From positions 1,860,001-1,924,000 of the forward strand of contig NZ_BAAGBE010000001.1 of the NCBI RefSeq assembly GCF_047149785.1: a stretch of DNA of 64,000 bases, written 5' to 3'. The stretch is from Nitrobacter sp047149785 (GTDB taxonomy: Bacteria; Pseudomonadota; Alphaproteobacteria; Rhizobiales; Xanthobacteraceae). Under the pieces are notes generated by a model. It saw nothing but the letters and a program-made list of their open reading frames with translations, did no database searches and was not told the DNA's origin. The position numbers and the translations under genes were made by a program. Below, in pieces: positions 35,490 to 43,836 of this stretch. Every line of letters begins with the position of its first letter. The stretch's first letter is position 1.

Positions 35490-35903
35490 TCAATACTGCC
35501 CGGCCTTGGCGAGTTCGACCTCGACGCGCAGTTCGATCTCCGACAGCACCGCGTCGAGACCGACATCGCCAGAGGACGATTTCAGGTCGGCGGCGGCGGC
35601 GCGCAGCCGCGTCACTGTCGAGGAATCGAAGTTGCCGGACAGCAATCCGATCTTGAGATCGTCGAGCACGTCGAGCGCGTTCCTGCCTCGCTGCACCGAG
35701 CGTTTGCGCCGCTCCACCGGATCCTCCTCGACGCCCTGCAAGGCCAGCAGCGCATCGATCGTTGCGGTGGCCTTCGGCGCAGCCGCCGCCCGATTTTCCG
35801 TCGTCGCGGTCAGATCCGGCAGGGAAAATTCGCTTCCACCGCTCCGTCGCGCGCTAGAAGTTTGCGTCGCCTGCGTCGTTCCGTTCGGTCCATAAATTCG
35901 CAT
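35490..35903 (-). CDS. fliX: Flagellar assembly regulator FliX
   Basis: A 137-residue protein with N-terminal MRIYGPNGTTQATQTSSARRSGGSEFSLP and the helical C-terminal IDALLALQGVEEDPVERRKRSVQRGRNALDVLDDLKIGLLSG, the FliX family pattern. In Caulobacter FliX links class II assembly to FlbD, the sigma-54 activator. It lies divergent from flgI, as in Caulobacter. Confidence 0.93.
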   Translation of the reverse strand: MRIYGPNGTTQATQTSSARRSGGSEFSLPDLTATTENRAAAAPKATATIDALLALQGVEEDPVERRKRSVQRGRNALDVLDDLKIGLLSGNFDSSTVTRLRAAAADLKSSSGDVGLDAVLSEIELRVEVELAKAGQY

Positions 35904-36236
35904 CGCATGCTCACGGGGTTGTGATGATAACGAACCGCGTCACCCCGGCCCGGGACACTGCCGCCTCCGAACGAGTGTCACGACACGAATGATGCCGGCA
36001 CTGGAACGGTGGACCGTTATGGTTAACGAAGCGTGAACGCCCGGCAAAAACTGCCGAGGGCGGCAACTTCGCCGCCGCCTTCCGCTCGCCCGACTTGGCC
36101 TGCCGAGTCGATCTTCAAACGATATCAATATCATGGAACGTGACACCGCGATGGCACGAGCTTCGCATGGTTAACGACGGATGACCGCCATGGGAGTGGC
36201 GGCCAGCCGGACCGAACCCTCAGCGGGGAGCAGAGG
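35904..36236. other. Divergent intergenic region between fliX and flgI
   Basis: Contains two ATGGTTAA half-sites (36019-36026 and 36167-36174); the first is followed at the N7 spacing by TGAAC rather than TTAA, so it is a near match to the CtrA box. A sigma-54-like promoter for flgI overlaps the second half-site (separate entry). Confidence 0.5.
36152..36167 (+). promoter_or_regulatory. Sigma-54-like promoter upstream of flgI
   Basis: TGGCACG AGCT TCGCA: GG and GC are 10 bp apart and it has one mismatch to TGGCAC-N5-TTGC, about 70 bp before flgI. A CtrA half-site (ATGGTTAA) starts on its last base. Confidence 0.5.
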
Positions 36237-37367
36237 ATGCCTGGCGTTGGTATTTCAAGGATCGTCCGCATCGCCGTCGCGACGCTCGTCGCGCTGGCGC
36301 CGCTGGGCGCGCCCGCGCCCGCCCACGCGACCTCGCGGATCAAGGATCTCGCCAACATCGAAGGCGTGCGGCAGAACCAGTTGATCGGCTACGGCCTTGT
36401 CGTCGGCCTCAACGGTACCGGCGACACCCTCAACAACATCCCCTTCACCAAGCAATCGCTGCAGGCGATGCTGGAACGCATGGGCGTCAACATCCGCGGC
36501 GCCACGATCCGCACCGGCAACGTCGCCGCCGTGATGGTGACCGGCAACCTGCCCGCCTTCGCCACTCAGGGCACGCGGATGGATGTCACGGTGTCGGCGA
36601 TGGGCGACGCCAAGAGCCTGCAAGGCGGCACCCTGCTGGTCACGCCGCTGCTCGGCGCCGACGGCAATGTCTACGCGGTGGCGCAAGGCTCGCTCGCGAT
36701 CGGCGGCTTTTCCGCTGAAGGCGCTGCGGCCAGCATCACCAAGGGTGTTCCCACCAATGGGCGCATCGCCAACGGCGCCATCGTCGAGCGCGAAATCGAG
36801 TTCGCGCTGAACAGAATGCCGAACGTCCGGCTGGCGCTGCGCAATGCCGACTTCACCACCGCCAAGCGCATCGCCGCCGCGATCAACGACTACCTCGGCA
36901 CAAAGACCGCCGAGCCGATCGATCCGTCCACCGTGCAACTCTCCATCCCGCCGGAATTCAAGGGCAACGTCGTTGCGCTCCTGACCGACATCGAACAGTT
37001 GCGGGTCGAGCCGGACATCGCGGCAAAGATCGTCATCGACGAGCGCTCCGGCATCATCGTGATGGGACGCGACGTTCGCGTCGCCACGGTCGCGGTCGCG
37101 CAGGGCAACCTCACCGTATCCATTTCCGAAAGCCCGCAGGTCAGCCAGCCCAATCCGGTGTCGCGCGGGCGCACGGTGGTGACGCCGCGCAGTGCCGTCG
37201 GCGTCAGCGAGGACGGCAAGAAACTCGCACTGGTCAAGAACGGCGTCTCGCTGCAGGAACTGGTCGATGGTCTCAACGGACTCGGTATCGGGCCGCGCGA
37301 CCTGATCGGCATTCTGCAGGCGATCAAGGCGGCCGGCGCGATCGAAGCCGACATCGAGGTGATGTGA
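36237..37367 (+). CDS. flgI: Flagellar P-ring protein FlgI
   Basis: A 376-residue periplasmic P-ring protein. Signal peptide (about 1-30, ending PAPAHATS), then SRIKDLANIEGVRQNQLIGYGLVVGLNGTGDTLNNIPFTKQSLQAMLERMGVN, the family hallmark, and C-terminal LVDGLNGLGIGPRDLIGILQAIKAAGAIEADIEVM. Its stop overlaps the ATG of the next gene. GGAG lies before the start at about 36226. Confidence 0.97.
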   Translation: MPGVGISRIVRIAVATLVALAPLGAPAPAHATSRIKDLANIEGVRQNQLIGYGLVVGLNGTGDTLNNIPFTKQSLQAMLERMGVNIRGATIRTGNVAAVMVTGNLPAFATQGTRMDVTVSAMGDAKSLQGGTLLVTPLLGADGNVYAVAQGSLAIGGFSAEGAAASITKGVPTNGRIANGAIVEREIEFALNRMPNVRLALRNADFTTAKRIAAAINDYLGTKTAEPIDPSTVQLSIPPEFKGNVVALLTDIEQLRVEPDIAAKIVIDERSGIIVMGRDVRVATVAVAQGNLTVSISESPQVSQPNPVSRGRTVVTPRSAVGVSEDGKKLALVKNGVSLQELVDGLNGLGIGPRDLIGILQAIKAAGAIEADIEVM

Positions 37368-37762
37368 TGCAGCCCCAGGTCGACGGCAGCCTGATCACAA
37401 GCGCTTATCGCAGCATGCCTCGCAAGGCGCTGATGCCGATGCCGAGCGGTCGCCCCGATCCGCAGCTCGAGCAGGCGCTGCAGAAAGTTTCTCCGCAGGC
37501 GATCGAAAAGGCCAAGACGACCTCGCAGGACTTCGAGGCGATGTTTCTGAATTCGATGTTCTCGCAGATGACCACGGGTCTGAAGGGCGAAGGACCGTTC
37601 GGCGATACGCCCAGCACCGGCGTGTGGCGCTCGATGCTGACCGAACAGTATTCCAAATCCTTCGCCAGGGCCGGCGGCATCGGCGTGTCGGACGCGGTGT
37701 TCCGCACCTTGATCATGCAGCAGGCGAGCGAGGCCAAGCCCGCGCCAAAGGAGGCCACATGA
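37367..37762 (+). CDS. flgJ: FlgJ-type rod-binding protein (no muramidase domain)
   Basis: A 131-residue protein with the rod-binding fold: TTSQDFEAMFLNSMFSQMTTGLKGEGPFGDTPSTGVWRSMLTEQYSKSFARAGGIGVSDAVFRTL. Unlike enteric FlgJ, it lacks the C-terminal peptidoglycan hydrolase, as is normal in alphaproteobacteria. The start ATG 37367 shares its A with the flgI stop; the stop overlaps the next gene's ATG. Confidence 0.9.
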   Translation: MQPQVDGSLITSAYRSMPRKALMPMPSGRPDPQLEQALQKVSPQAIEKAKTTSQDFEAMFLNSMFSQMTTGLKGEGPFGDTPSTGVWRSMLTEQYSKSFARAGGIGVSDAVFRTLIMQQASEAKPAPKEAT

Positions 37763-38250
37763 CGCCGGGATTCCGGGAGCCACGGGCGTCCCCCGCTCTA
37801 CCGCCGGTCGCGACTCCGGCCGACGCACGCAAACTCGCCGAGGACATGCTCGATACCATGAATGCGCTGCTTGCTGTCATCGAGCGCGAGACCGAACTGG
37901 TGCGCGCCGGGAAGATCCGCGAGGGCATGGCGCTGGAAAGCCAGAAGAGCGGGTTGTCGCGCCGCTACGCCGGCGAGATCGGCCGCTTCAGGGCCAGCCA
38001 GGCCTACATGATGCAATCGGTGCCCGATCTGCTCGCGGCGCTGCAGCGCCATCATGAGACGTTCAGGGCAATGCTGCAGGTGAACCTGACGGTGCTCGCC
38101 ACGGCACACGCGGTTTCCGAAGGCATCGTACGCGGCGTCAGCGCCGAAGCCCAGCGCCTCACCCTGCCGCAGACCTACACGGCCAGCGGACAGCGCAGCG
38201 CGCCGCCGCGCCAGCACACCAGCCCGATCGCGGTCAGCCGCACCCTGTAG
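37759..38250 (+). CDS. FlgN-like flagellar chaperone
   Basis: A 163-residue helical protein with LAEDMLDTMNALLAVIERETELVRAGKIREGMALESQKSGLSRRYAGEI, the FlgN pattern of two antiparallel helices, and a polar Ser/Thr-rich tail. FlgN-type chaperones escort hook-associated proteins FlgK and FlgL. The ATG at 37759 overlaps the flgJ stop (ATGA) and has GGAG upstream; a longer frame to 37624 lies within flgJ. Confidence 0.8.
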   Translation: MTPGFREPRASPALPPVATPADARKLAEDMLDTMNALLAVIERETELVRAGKIREGMALESQKSGLSRRYAGEIGRFRASQAYMMQSVPDLLAALQRHHETFRAMLQVNLTVLATAHAVSEGIVRGVSAEAQRLTLPQTYTASGQRSAPPRQHTSPIAVSRTL

Positions 38251-38547
38251 CCTCCGGCGATCCGACCGGCTCGCGTCCCGGGCGCAATGCGGCGTCGAAG
38301 ATGCCGCCTCGCAGAACCGGGATCGTCACCCATGCCGCCGTCGCGACGGCCCCGGAGCAGCAGCGCACCACCGGCGCGCCGCGCGGCATCGGGGACGCGG
38401 CAACGCCGCGCATTTGAATCAAACCGGCGCGGATATGGAACCGGCGCGTTCACCACGTTCCCTAACGCGGCATTGAGACATGAAAGCTAGCCTTGCGATC
38501 AAAAGGGGGTCGGGATTTGACTTGAAGGGAGCCTTGAGGAGGCGACC
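38251..38547. other. Intergenic region before FlaG-like gene
   Basis: No credible coding frame. A strong AGGAGG lies at 38536-38541, just before the FlaG-like start. No perfect CtrA or sigma-54 site was seen. Confidence 0.4.
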
Positions 38548-38910
38548 ATGGGTACGGATTTTAGCATCAAGCCGGTTGGCGCGCCGGTTGCAGCACTTGC
38601 CGTTCAGCCGGCGCCCAGCGCGACGGTCGACGCAGTGGCGACTCAACTTCCGCCGAGCCAGAGCGTCACTGCGGCAGACGTGAGCGCGCGCGTCCGCAAC
38701 GAGCCGCAAGCCTCGAGCGATACGCTGTCGCATCAGGTGATCGTCGACAGGGACGCCGCCTCGATGGTCTACCAGGTCGTCGACAACCGAACCAGTTTGG
38801 TCGTGAAACAGTATCCCGACGAGGCGATACTGCGTCGGCGCGCCTATTTCCGCACGCTCGATATGGTGAAGACCGAACGCGAACAGTCGATGGCCGACCG
38901 GCGGGCGTAA
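38548..38910 (+). CDS. FlaG-like flagellar-locus protein
   Basis: A 120-residue protein. The N-terminal half is Ala/Pro/Gln-rich; the C-terminal half has DAASMVYQVVDNRTSLVVKQYPDEAILRRRAYFRTLD, which resembles the FlaG domain (hydrophobic VVD...V..IP...). FlaG affects filament length in other bacteria. It has its own AGGAGG and lies between the flgN-like gene and flaF. Confidence 0.6.
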   Translation: MGTDFSIKPVGAPVAALAVQPAPSATVDAVATQLPPSQSVTAADVSARVRNEPQASSDTLSHQVIVDRDAASMVYQVVDNRTSLVVKQYPDEAILRRRAYFRTLDMVKTEREQSMADRRA

Positions 38911-39005
38911 CTCGACGACCAATTTTGATGGACATACGCCGTCTCGAGCGTGCGGATCCGTCATGACCGGGCCGACCTGAGCGGTGCCGGCCGTGATGTT
39001 CGGCG

Positions 39006-39371
39006 TTACGCCCGCCCGGACAGGCCCGCCGCAAGATTGCAGTTGATGTCGATCAGCGGCTTCAGCTTCGCGGGATCGGGATCGACCTGCATATCGACCG
39101 TCTGCTTCATCACGAAGACGCCGATATTGGCGATGTTCTGACGAACTTCCAACGGCTGCTGGTTGCTGTCGCTATCCGCCGCGCTCATGAAGATCGACCA
39201 CAGACGACGATTGAACAGCAACGCGTCGTGCATGCTCTTGTCCGGCCCCTTCCAGTTATTCTGGATTTCCTGTAGTTGCCGCGCTGCCTTCAGCAATGCC
39301 TGGGCCTCGATTTCACGGGGAGACGACGAGGTTTGAGCCGTCCGGGCGTAGGCTTGAGCAGCATTTGACAT
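39006..39371 (-). CDS. flaF: Flagellin-synthesis regulator FlaF
   Basis: A 121-residue helical protein matching FlaF: AQAYARTAQTSSSPREIEAQALLKAARQLQEIQNNW, ALLFNRRLWSIFMSAADSDSN, QNIANIGVFVMKQTVDMQVDP. In Caulobacter FlaF is a secretion chaperone that antagonises FlbT and couples flagellin synthesis to assembly. It lies downstream of flagellin 1 on the same strand. Confidence 0.93.
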   Translation of the reverse strand: MSNAAQAYARTAQTSSSPREIEAQALLKAARQLQEIQNNWKGPDKSMHDALLFNRRLWSIFMSAADSDSNQQPLEVRQNIANIGVFVMKQTVDMQVDPDPAKLKPLIDINCNLAAGLSGRA

Positions 39372-39732
39372 TCAATAACCTCGGGGGAAGCAGCGGGCGC
39401 GCGCTTCGGCGCTGCTCGTATGTCTAACAGGCCGGCGTTTAAAATAAGTTACCCGGCGTTTTCAGGTACGTCTAAAAAATGGCACGCCGACGCAGGCGGG
39501 CTCGTCGCGCAACGCCGGGAGGCCGCGTTCTTTTCAGAAGCCGGCCACAAAAGATACGGCGGTAAGATGGAGCGGATACAGGCACGCGACGCCGCGCCTT
39601 GGGTCGTTATAGCGTTTTCAAGCGAAGCATGTCCTCGGGCTCGACCCGAGGATGGATACCGGCTCGCGTAAAGAAAACGCGTCAAAACTAAAGCTGGAGC
39701 CCGGCTTTGATTCCATTAAAGCCGGAATAGCT
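39372..39732. other. Intergenic region between flagellin 1 and flaF
   Basis: Right part is family A repeat (39608-39736). The left part (39372-39607) holds the flaF upstream region; I see no promoter that matches a consensus and no gene. Confidence 0.4.
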
Positions 39733-39736
39733 CTAG
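39608..39736. repeat. Dispersed palindromic repeat, family A, copy 3
   Basis: TATAGCGTTTTCAAGCGAAGC, an inserted hairpin CCTCGGGCTCGACCCGAGG, then CTCGCGTAAAGAAAACGCGTC and the AGCCCGGCTTTGATTCC / TTAAAGCCGG pair. It ends at the stop codon of flagellin 1. Confidence 0.72.
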
Positions 39737-41349
39737 CGGAGGAGCTGCAGCACGCTCTGCTGCGACTGGTTGGCCAGCGCCAGCGCGGACACCGCGATCG
39801 ACTGGCGGGTGGACAGCGCCTGGCTGTTCGCCGCTTCCTCGTTGGTGTCGGCGAGCGTCAGGTTCGACGAGCCGGTCTGCAGAACGTTGATCAGGTTCTT
39901 CGAGAAGTCCTGGCGGATCTGCACGATCGACAGGTTCGAACCGAGCGTCGAGGCCTGCGTGCGCAGCGTGCTCGACGCCTTGTCGAGGCTCGCGATCACG
40001 CTGTTGGCCGAGCCGTTGTCCAGGAAGTCGGTGCCTACCGTCAGGGCCGACAATCCGAGGCCCGCCGCATTCATGTTGGCGCCGTTGATGGCGAGCGTCG
40101 ACTTTCCGCTCTCGTTGAAGATCAGCTTGAGCTGGTCGCCGTTGAGCAGATTGATGCCGTTGAAGGAGGAGTCCTGCGCGGTCGTGTTAATCTGCTGAAT
40201 GATGTTGTTGTACTGATTGACAAGACCGGCTCGGGATGCCTGAACCCCGGCATCCTGAACGGGCGCGGCGGCGATGAGGCCGTTGAAGGCATAACCGGCG
40301 GCGGCCGCGGTCCCGCCGATCGTGCCGATCGTCGCGGAGGCGGCCTCGTTGCTGGTCGAGATCGTGATCACGCCCGCTCCGCTGATCGTGGCCTGAAGAT
40401 TGTTGGAAGCAAGCTGCGCGTTCAGGTCGTTGAGGGTCTTGACGGTGCCGTTGGTGCCGTCGCCGAACGTGATGTTCGTCGCCACGCCGCCGCCGGTTGA
40501 ATCGATCGTCAGCGTCTTGCCGTCGAGGTTCCCCGCGCCGCCGCCGCGCGCCGTCGTCCCCGCGCTCAGGCCGAGCTTCGCGAGCACGCCGGCCGGCGTG
40601 GAGTCCGTCAGCGTCAGGTCATGAGCGATACCGGTGTTGAGCGCGATCTGCCCGCTGCCGTTGACCGACGACGCGGTGCCGGGCGTCGTATTGCCGTCCA
40701 GCGAATCGATCACGCCGGTCAGCGCACCCAACGTCTGGTCGATGCCGATCGTGACGTTGCCGCTCGCGTCGGTCGTCGCCGCGCCTGAGGCGACGAACGT
40801 GACGGTCTTGCCGTCGACGGAAAAGCTGTCGCCGGCCGCGGGGCCGGTCGGCGTCGCGGACGTGCCGTCGGTCAGTGCGCTGATAAGGGTCGCGCCGGTT
40901 GCGAGAGCGCCAGAGGCGCCGGTCTTCAGGGCGGCGCCGGGCGTCGCTGCGGCATTCGTGAATGCCGCCGTGCCTCTCAGGTCCAGCGCGGTGGCGCCCG
41001 TCACGGGAAGGCTGTCGACCGACGACTTCTGCGAATAGCCGACCTGCGATTGCAGAACCTGATTGGCGACCGATTTCGCCGAGTCCACCAGCTTCTGCAG
41101 CGAGGTCAGGCCGGTGTTGGCCGCCTGCAGCACCTGCACGCCGTTGCCGATGCCGTCGAGCAGACTGCTGATGTCGTTGGCACGATTGTCGAGCGCGGCG
41201 GCGGTGAAATAATTGGTCGGATTGTCGAGCGCCGTGTTGACCTTCTTGCCGGTGGAAAGCCGGTTCTGCGTTCTTGCCAGCAGGTCGGCGGTGGACTGCA
41301 ACGAAAGCAGATTCTGGCGAACGGATGCCGAGAGGACGATATCGGACAT
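39733..41349 (-). CDS. Flagellin with variable insert (copy 1)
   Basis: A 538-residue filament subunit. The conserved N-terminal D0/D1 (SDIVLSASVRQNLLSLQSTADLLARTQNRLSTGKKVN) and C-terminal D0/D1 (DFSKNLINVLQTGSSNLTLADTNEEAANSQALSTRQSIAVSALALANQSQQSVLQLLR) bracket a Thr/Ala/Gly-rich central insert of the DUF1522 type seen in Rhizobiales. It is paralogous to the gene at 41750, with an almost identical C-terminal 70 residues. No cysteine. Three phased TTAA motifs lie upstream. Confidence 0.95.
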   Translation of the reverse strand: MSDIVLSASVRQNLLSLQSTADLLARTQNRLSTGKKVNTALDNPTNYFTAAALDNRANDISSLLDGIGNGVQVLQAANTGLTSLQKLVDSAKSVANQVLQSQVGYSQKSSVDSLPVTGATALDLRGTAAFTNAAATPGAALKTGASGALATGATLISALTDGTSATPTGPAAGDSFSVDGKTVTFVASGAATTDASGNVTIGIDQTLGALTGVIDSLDGNTTPGTASSVNGSGQIALNTGIAHDLTLTDSTPAGVLAKLGLSAGTTARGGGAGNLDGKTLTIDSTGGGVATNITFGDGTNGTVKTLNDLNAQLASNNLQATISGAGVITISTSNEAASATIGTIGGTAAAAGYAFNGLIAAAPVQDAGVQASRAGLVNQYNNIIQQINTTAQDSSFNGINLLNGDQLKLIFNESGKSTLAINGANMNAAGLGLSALTVGTDFLDNGSANSVIASLDKASSTLRTQASTLGSNLSIVQIRQDFSKNLINVLQTGSSNLTLADTNEEAANSQALSTRQSIAVSALALANQSQQSVLQLLR

Positions 41350-41378
41350 GTCTGGCCCTTCCCTGACGTAGGCGGACG

Positions 41379-41400
41379 CCGGCTCGTCGCAAAGAGCCGG
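41379..41400 (-). promoter_or_regulatory. Hairpin in the leader of flagellin 1 mRNA
   Basis: CCGGCTC / GAGCCGG stem of 7 bp with an 8-nt loop, ending 30 nt before the flagellin start. A candidate landing site for FlbT/FlaF translational control, which acts on flagellin leaders in Caulobacter. Inference only. Confidence 0.4.
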
Positions 41401-41429
41401 TTCCTGACCGGAAAGGTGAACAAGACGTT

Positions 41430-41455
41430 TTAATTTATGGTTAACAGCAGATTAA
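41430..41455. promoter_or_regulatory. Three phased TTAA sites (double CtrA-like box) before flagellin 1
   Basis: TTAA-TTTATGG-TTAA-CAGCAGA-TTAA: three TTAA motifs each 11 bp apart, so the centre one takes part in two TTAA-N7-TTAA boxes. It also reads ATGGTTAAC. It lies about 81-106 bp upstream of the flagellin start. Confidence 0.6.
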
Positions 41456-41693
41456 TGCGGCGATCACTCCGGCCCTCGCCTCCGTTCGCGGCACCTGACG
41501 CGCTATCTGATGATGCGCCACCTGAATCCGACCAACGAAATGGAAGGTAACTGAAGACTTTAACGCAGCGTGTTCAGGACGGGATCCGGATATTCAGAAT
41601 CGTGTCTCGCAAAGTTTCTATCTTGTTTTCTCAATGAGTTGCCACCTACTGCTGATATTCCAGCTCAGAATAAGGTTGCCCTGCCCGCAAACG

Positions 41694-41724
41694 AAAAAAA
41701 CGGCGGGGTTTCCCCCGCCGTTTT
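41694..41724 (-). terminator. Rho-independent terminator after flagellin 2
   Basis: On the minus strand, AACGGCGGGG-GAAA-CCCCGCCGTT, a 10-bp stem with a GNRA-like loop followed by a run of T. Strong terminator 25 bp after the flagellin stop (41750). Confidence 0.85.
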
Positions 41725-41749
41725 CCGTTGTCTGATATGTCGCTTACGA

Positions 41750-43477
41750 TCAGCGGAGCAGTTGCAGCACGCTCTGCTGCGACTGGTTGGCCAGCGCCAG
41801 CGCGGACACCGCGATCGACTGGCGGGTGGACAGCGCCTGGCTGTTCGCCGCTTCCTCGTTGGTGTCGGCGAGCGTCAGGTTCGACGAGCCGGTCTGCAGC
41901 ACGTTGATCAGGTTCTTCGAGAAGTCCTGGCGGATCTGCACGATCGACAGGTTCGAACCGAGCGTCGAAGCCTCCGAACGCAGCGTGCTGGACGCGTCGT
42001 TGAGCGAGGCCAGAACCTTGTTGGTCGAGTCGTTGTCGAGGAAGTCGGTGCCAGCGGTCAGGGATGAAAGTCCGAGACCGGCCGGATCGAAGGTGACGCC
42101 CTGGATGCTCAGGGTGGACTTGCCGGTCTCGTTGAACACCAGCTTGAGCTGGTCGCCGTTGAGCAGGTTGACGCCGTTGAAGGACGAATCCTGCGCGGTC
42201 GTTCTGATCTGATCGATCACCGTATTGTACTGGCTGACCAGCGTGGCGCGGGTGTTCTGCGCGTTGGCATCCGCCACCGGGGCGGAACCCGCACCGGCCG
42301 TGAACAAACCCGCACCCGTGGCCGAACCGCTCAGCGCACCGATCGTCTGCGACGCATAGTCGTTGGTCGTGGTGATCGTGATCTTGCCGGTCGAATCGAT
42401 CGACGCGATCAGATTGTTGTTGGCCAGCACGGTATTGAGCTGGTCAAGCGTGCTCACATTGGTGGCGACCCCGGTGGAGCTATTGTAGGTCTGGGTGCCG
42501 CTGCCGAACGTGATCTTGAGGGCCTGACCGCCGGCGGTCGAGGCGATGTCCAGCTCGCCCGACAGACCGCCCGACGTGGTGGTGGTCTTGTTCGAGCCGT
42601 AAAGCGTGGTGCCGCTCGCGGAAATGGTCGTCACCGCGGTGGTGCCGTCCGCCGCGAATGCGCCCGAACCCGAATCGAGGCCGAAGCTGCTGAGGGCGGT
42701 GCCGCCAAGCGTGACGCCGTCGGCGCCGGTGCCGGTCGCGATCGTGATCTGGCCGCTGGTGCCGTCCGTGGCCGCAGTGGTCGCGCCGGTGATGGCGTTG
42801 ATCGCGGAGATGACGTCGCCGACGGTTTTCGTGCCGGCGTCGATATAGGTGGTGTTAGCATCGGTGCCAGCGCTGGCGTTGGCGCCCGTGCCATTCACCG
42901 AGTCGTAGAACTGGATGGTCTTGCCGTTGACGGTAAGAGTTTTGCCGTCGAGGGTGCCGCTCGTCGTGAGGTCGTCGGTGGTGGTACCGCCTGCGCCGGC
43001 CAGATTGGTGGAAGCCGTGATCTTCGCAGCGGTGGCGTTCAGGTTGTTGACAGCGGTGCCGGTAAAGGTCTCGGTGTCATAGGTCGTGGTCGATGTCGTG
43101 GTGCCGAGCAGGTTGCTCGCGGTCGCGCCGGTGATGGTGGCGCTGGCCTCGGACTTCGTGGAATAGCCCGAGGTCGCCTGCAGCGCCTGGTTGGCGATCG
43201 ACTTGGCGGTATCGACCAGTTGCTGCAGCGAGGTGATGCCGGTGTTGGCCGCCTGCAGCACTTGCACGCCGTTGCCGATACCGTCGAGCAGGTTCGAGAT
43301 ATCGTTGGCGCGATTATCGAGGCCCTGCGCCGTGAAGTAGTTGGTCGGGTTGTCGAGCGCGGAGTTGACCTTGTTGCCGGTGGCGAGACGGTTCTGCGTG
43401 GTGGCGAGCAGGTCTGCGGTGGACTGGAGGGAAAGCAGGTTCTGGCGAACCGATGCGGAGAGAACGATATCGGACAT
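41750..43477 (-). CDS. Flagellin with variable insert (copy 2)
   Basis: A 575-residue paralogue of flagellin 1. N-terminus SDIVLSASVRQNLLSLQSTADLLATTQNRLATGNKVNSALDNPTN and the same terminal 70 residues, but a longer Thr/Ser-rich centre with two NGKTIQF- and GGTALSSFGL-type segments. It starts at ATG 43477 with its own leader hairpin and ends in a strong terminator. The pair forms the filament; whether both are expressed is unknown. Confidence 0.95.
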   Translation of the reverse strand: MSDIVLSASVRQNLLSLQSTADLLATTQNRLATGNKVNSALDNPTNYFTAQGLDNRANDISNLLDGIGNGVQVLQAANTGITSLQQLVDTAKSIANQALQATSGYSTKSEASATITGATASNLLGTTTSTTTYDTETFTGTAVNNLNATAAKITASTNLAGAGGTTTDDLTTSGTLDGKTLTVNGKTIQFYDSVNGTGANASAGTDANTTYIDAGTKTVGDVISAINAITGATTAATDGTSGQITIATGTGADGVTLGGTALSSFGLDSGSGAFAADGTTAVTTISASGTTLYGSNKTTTTSGGLSGELDIASTAGGQALKITFGSGTQTYNSSTGVATNVSTLDQLNTVLANNNLIASIDSTGKITITTTNDYASQTIGALSGSATGAGLFTAGAGSAPVADANAQNTRATLVSQYNTVIDQIRTTAQDSSFNGVNLLNGDQLKLVFNETGKSTLSIQGVTFDPAGLGLSSLTAGTDFLDNDSTNKVLASLNDASSTLRSEASTLGSNLSIVQIRQDFSKNLINVLQTGSSNLTLADTNEEAANSQALSTRQSIAVSALALANQSQQSVLQLLR

Positions 43478-43836
43478 ATTTCATACCTTTCTGGTGTGAA
43501 TACACTGACGCGCGTACGCCGAAGACATTCCTTCGGTCGAGGCGACACAGTGATGAGAAGACTCTAAGAAAGCATGAACCGGATCGGAGACTCGCAAGCC
43601 TCCTGGCGCTCGGACCTGACGAACGCCGGGACCGGATTTCGCCCGCGCTGCTTGGCTTTAGGGAATTCCGGCGTGGACGCCGAGCGCAGCGTTTACCAAG
43701 CGTTAACCATAATCGGAAAGGATCGCGGCCGGGGCTGTCCGCGATGCTCGCGCCGACGTGGCCGTCCGCCGCATTTTGCGCAGCAAAGGGCGGCACCGTC
43801 CGCTCCGGCACGCTTCGTTCACGACAGGGAAACGTC
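43478..43836. other. Divergent region between flagellin 2 and flbT
   Basis: Holds the flagellin 2 leader hairpin CCGAAG-ACATTC-CTTCGG (43519-43536, on plus as written) and a near-CtrA box TTTA-N7-TTAACCAT (43692-43710) about 130 bp before flbT. No gene seen. Confidence 0.5.
43519..43536 (-). promoter_or_regulatory. Hairpin in the leader of flagellin 2 mRNA
   Basis: CCGAAG / CTTCGG 6-bp stem with a 6-nt loop, about 42 nt upstream of the flagellin 2 start. Parallel to the leader hairpin of flagellin 1 though not similar in sequence. Confidence 0.35.

Larger units (their letters stand above)
41350..41749. other. Intergenic region between the two flagellin genes
   Basis: Contains the leader of flagellin 1 with a hairpin (41379-41400), the triple TTAA array (41430-41455) and the terminator of flagellin 2 (41694-41724). 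The middle (41456-41690) holds no gene that I can support. Confidence 0.5.

Noticed and set aside
38175..38456. Minus-strand ORF between the flgN-like and FlaG-like genes
   Set aside because: Arg/Gly-rich translation without a plausible start, and it partly overlaps the flgN-like gene.
43692..43710. Perfect CtrA box before flbT
   Set aside because: The left half is TTTA, not TTAA; kept only as a near match.
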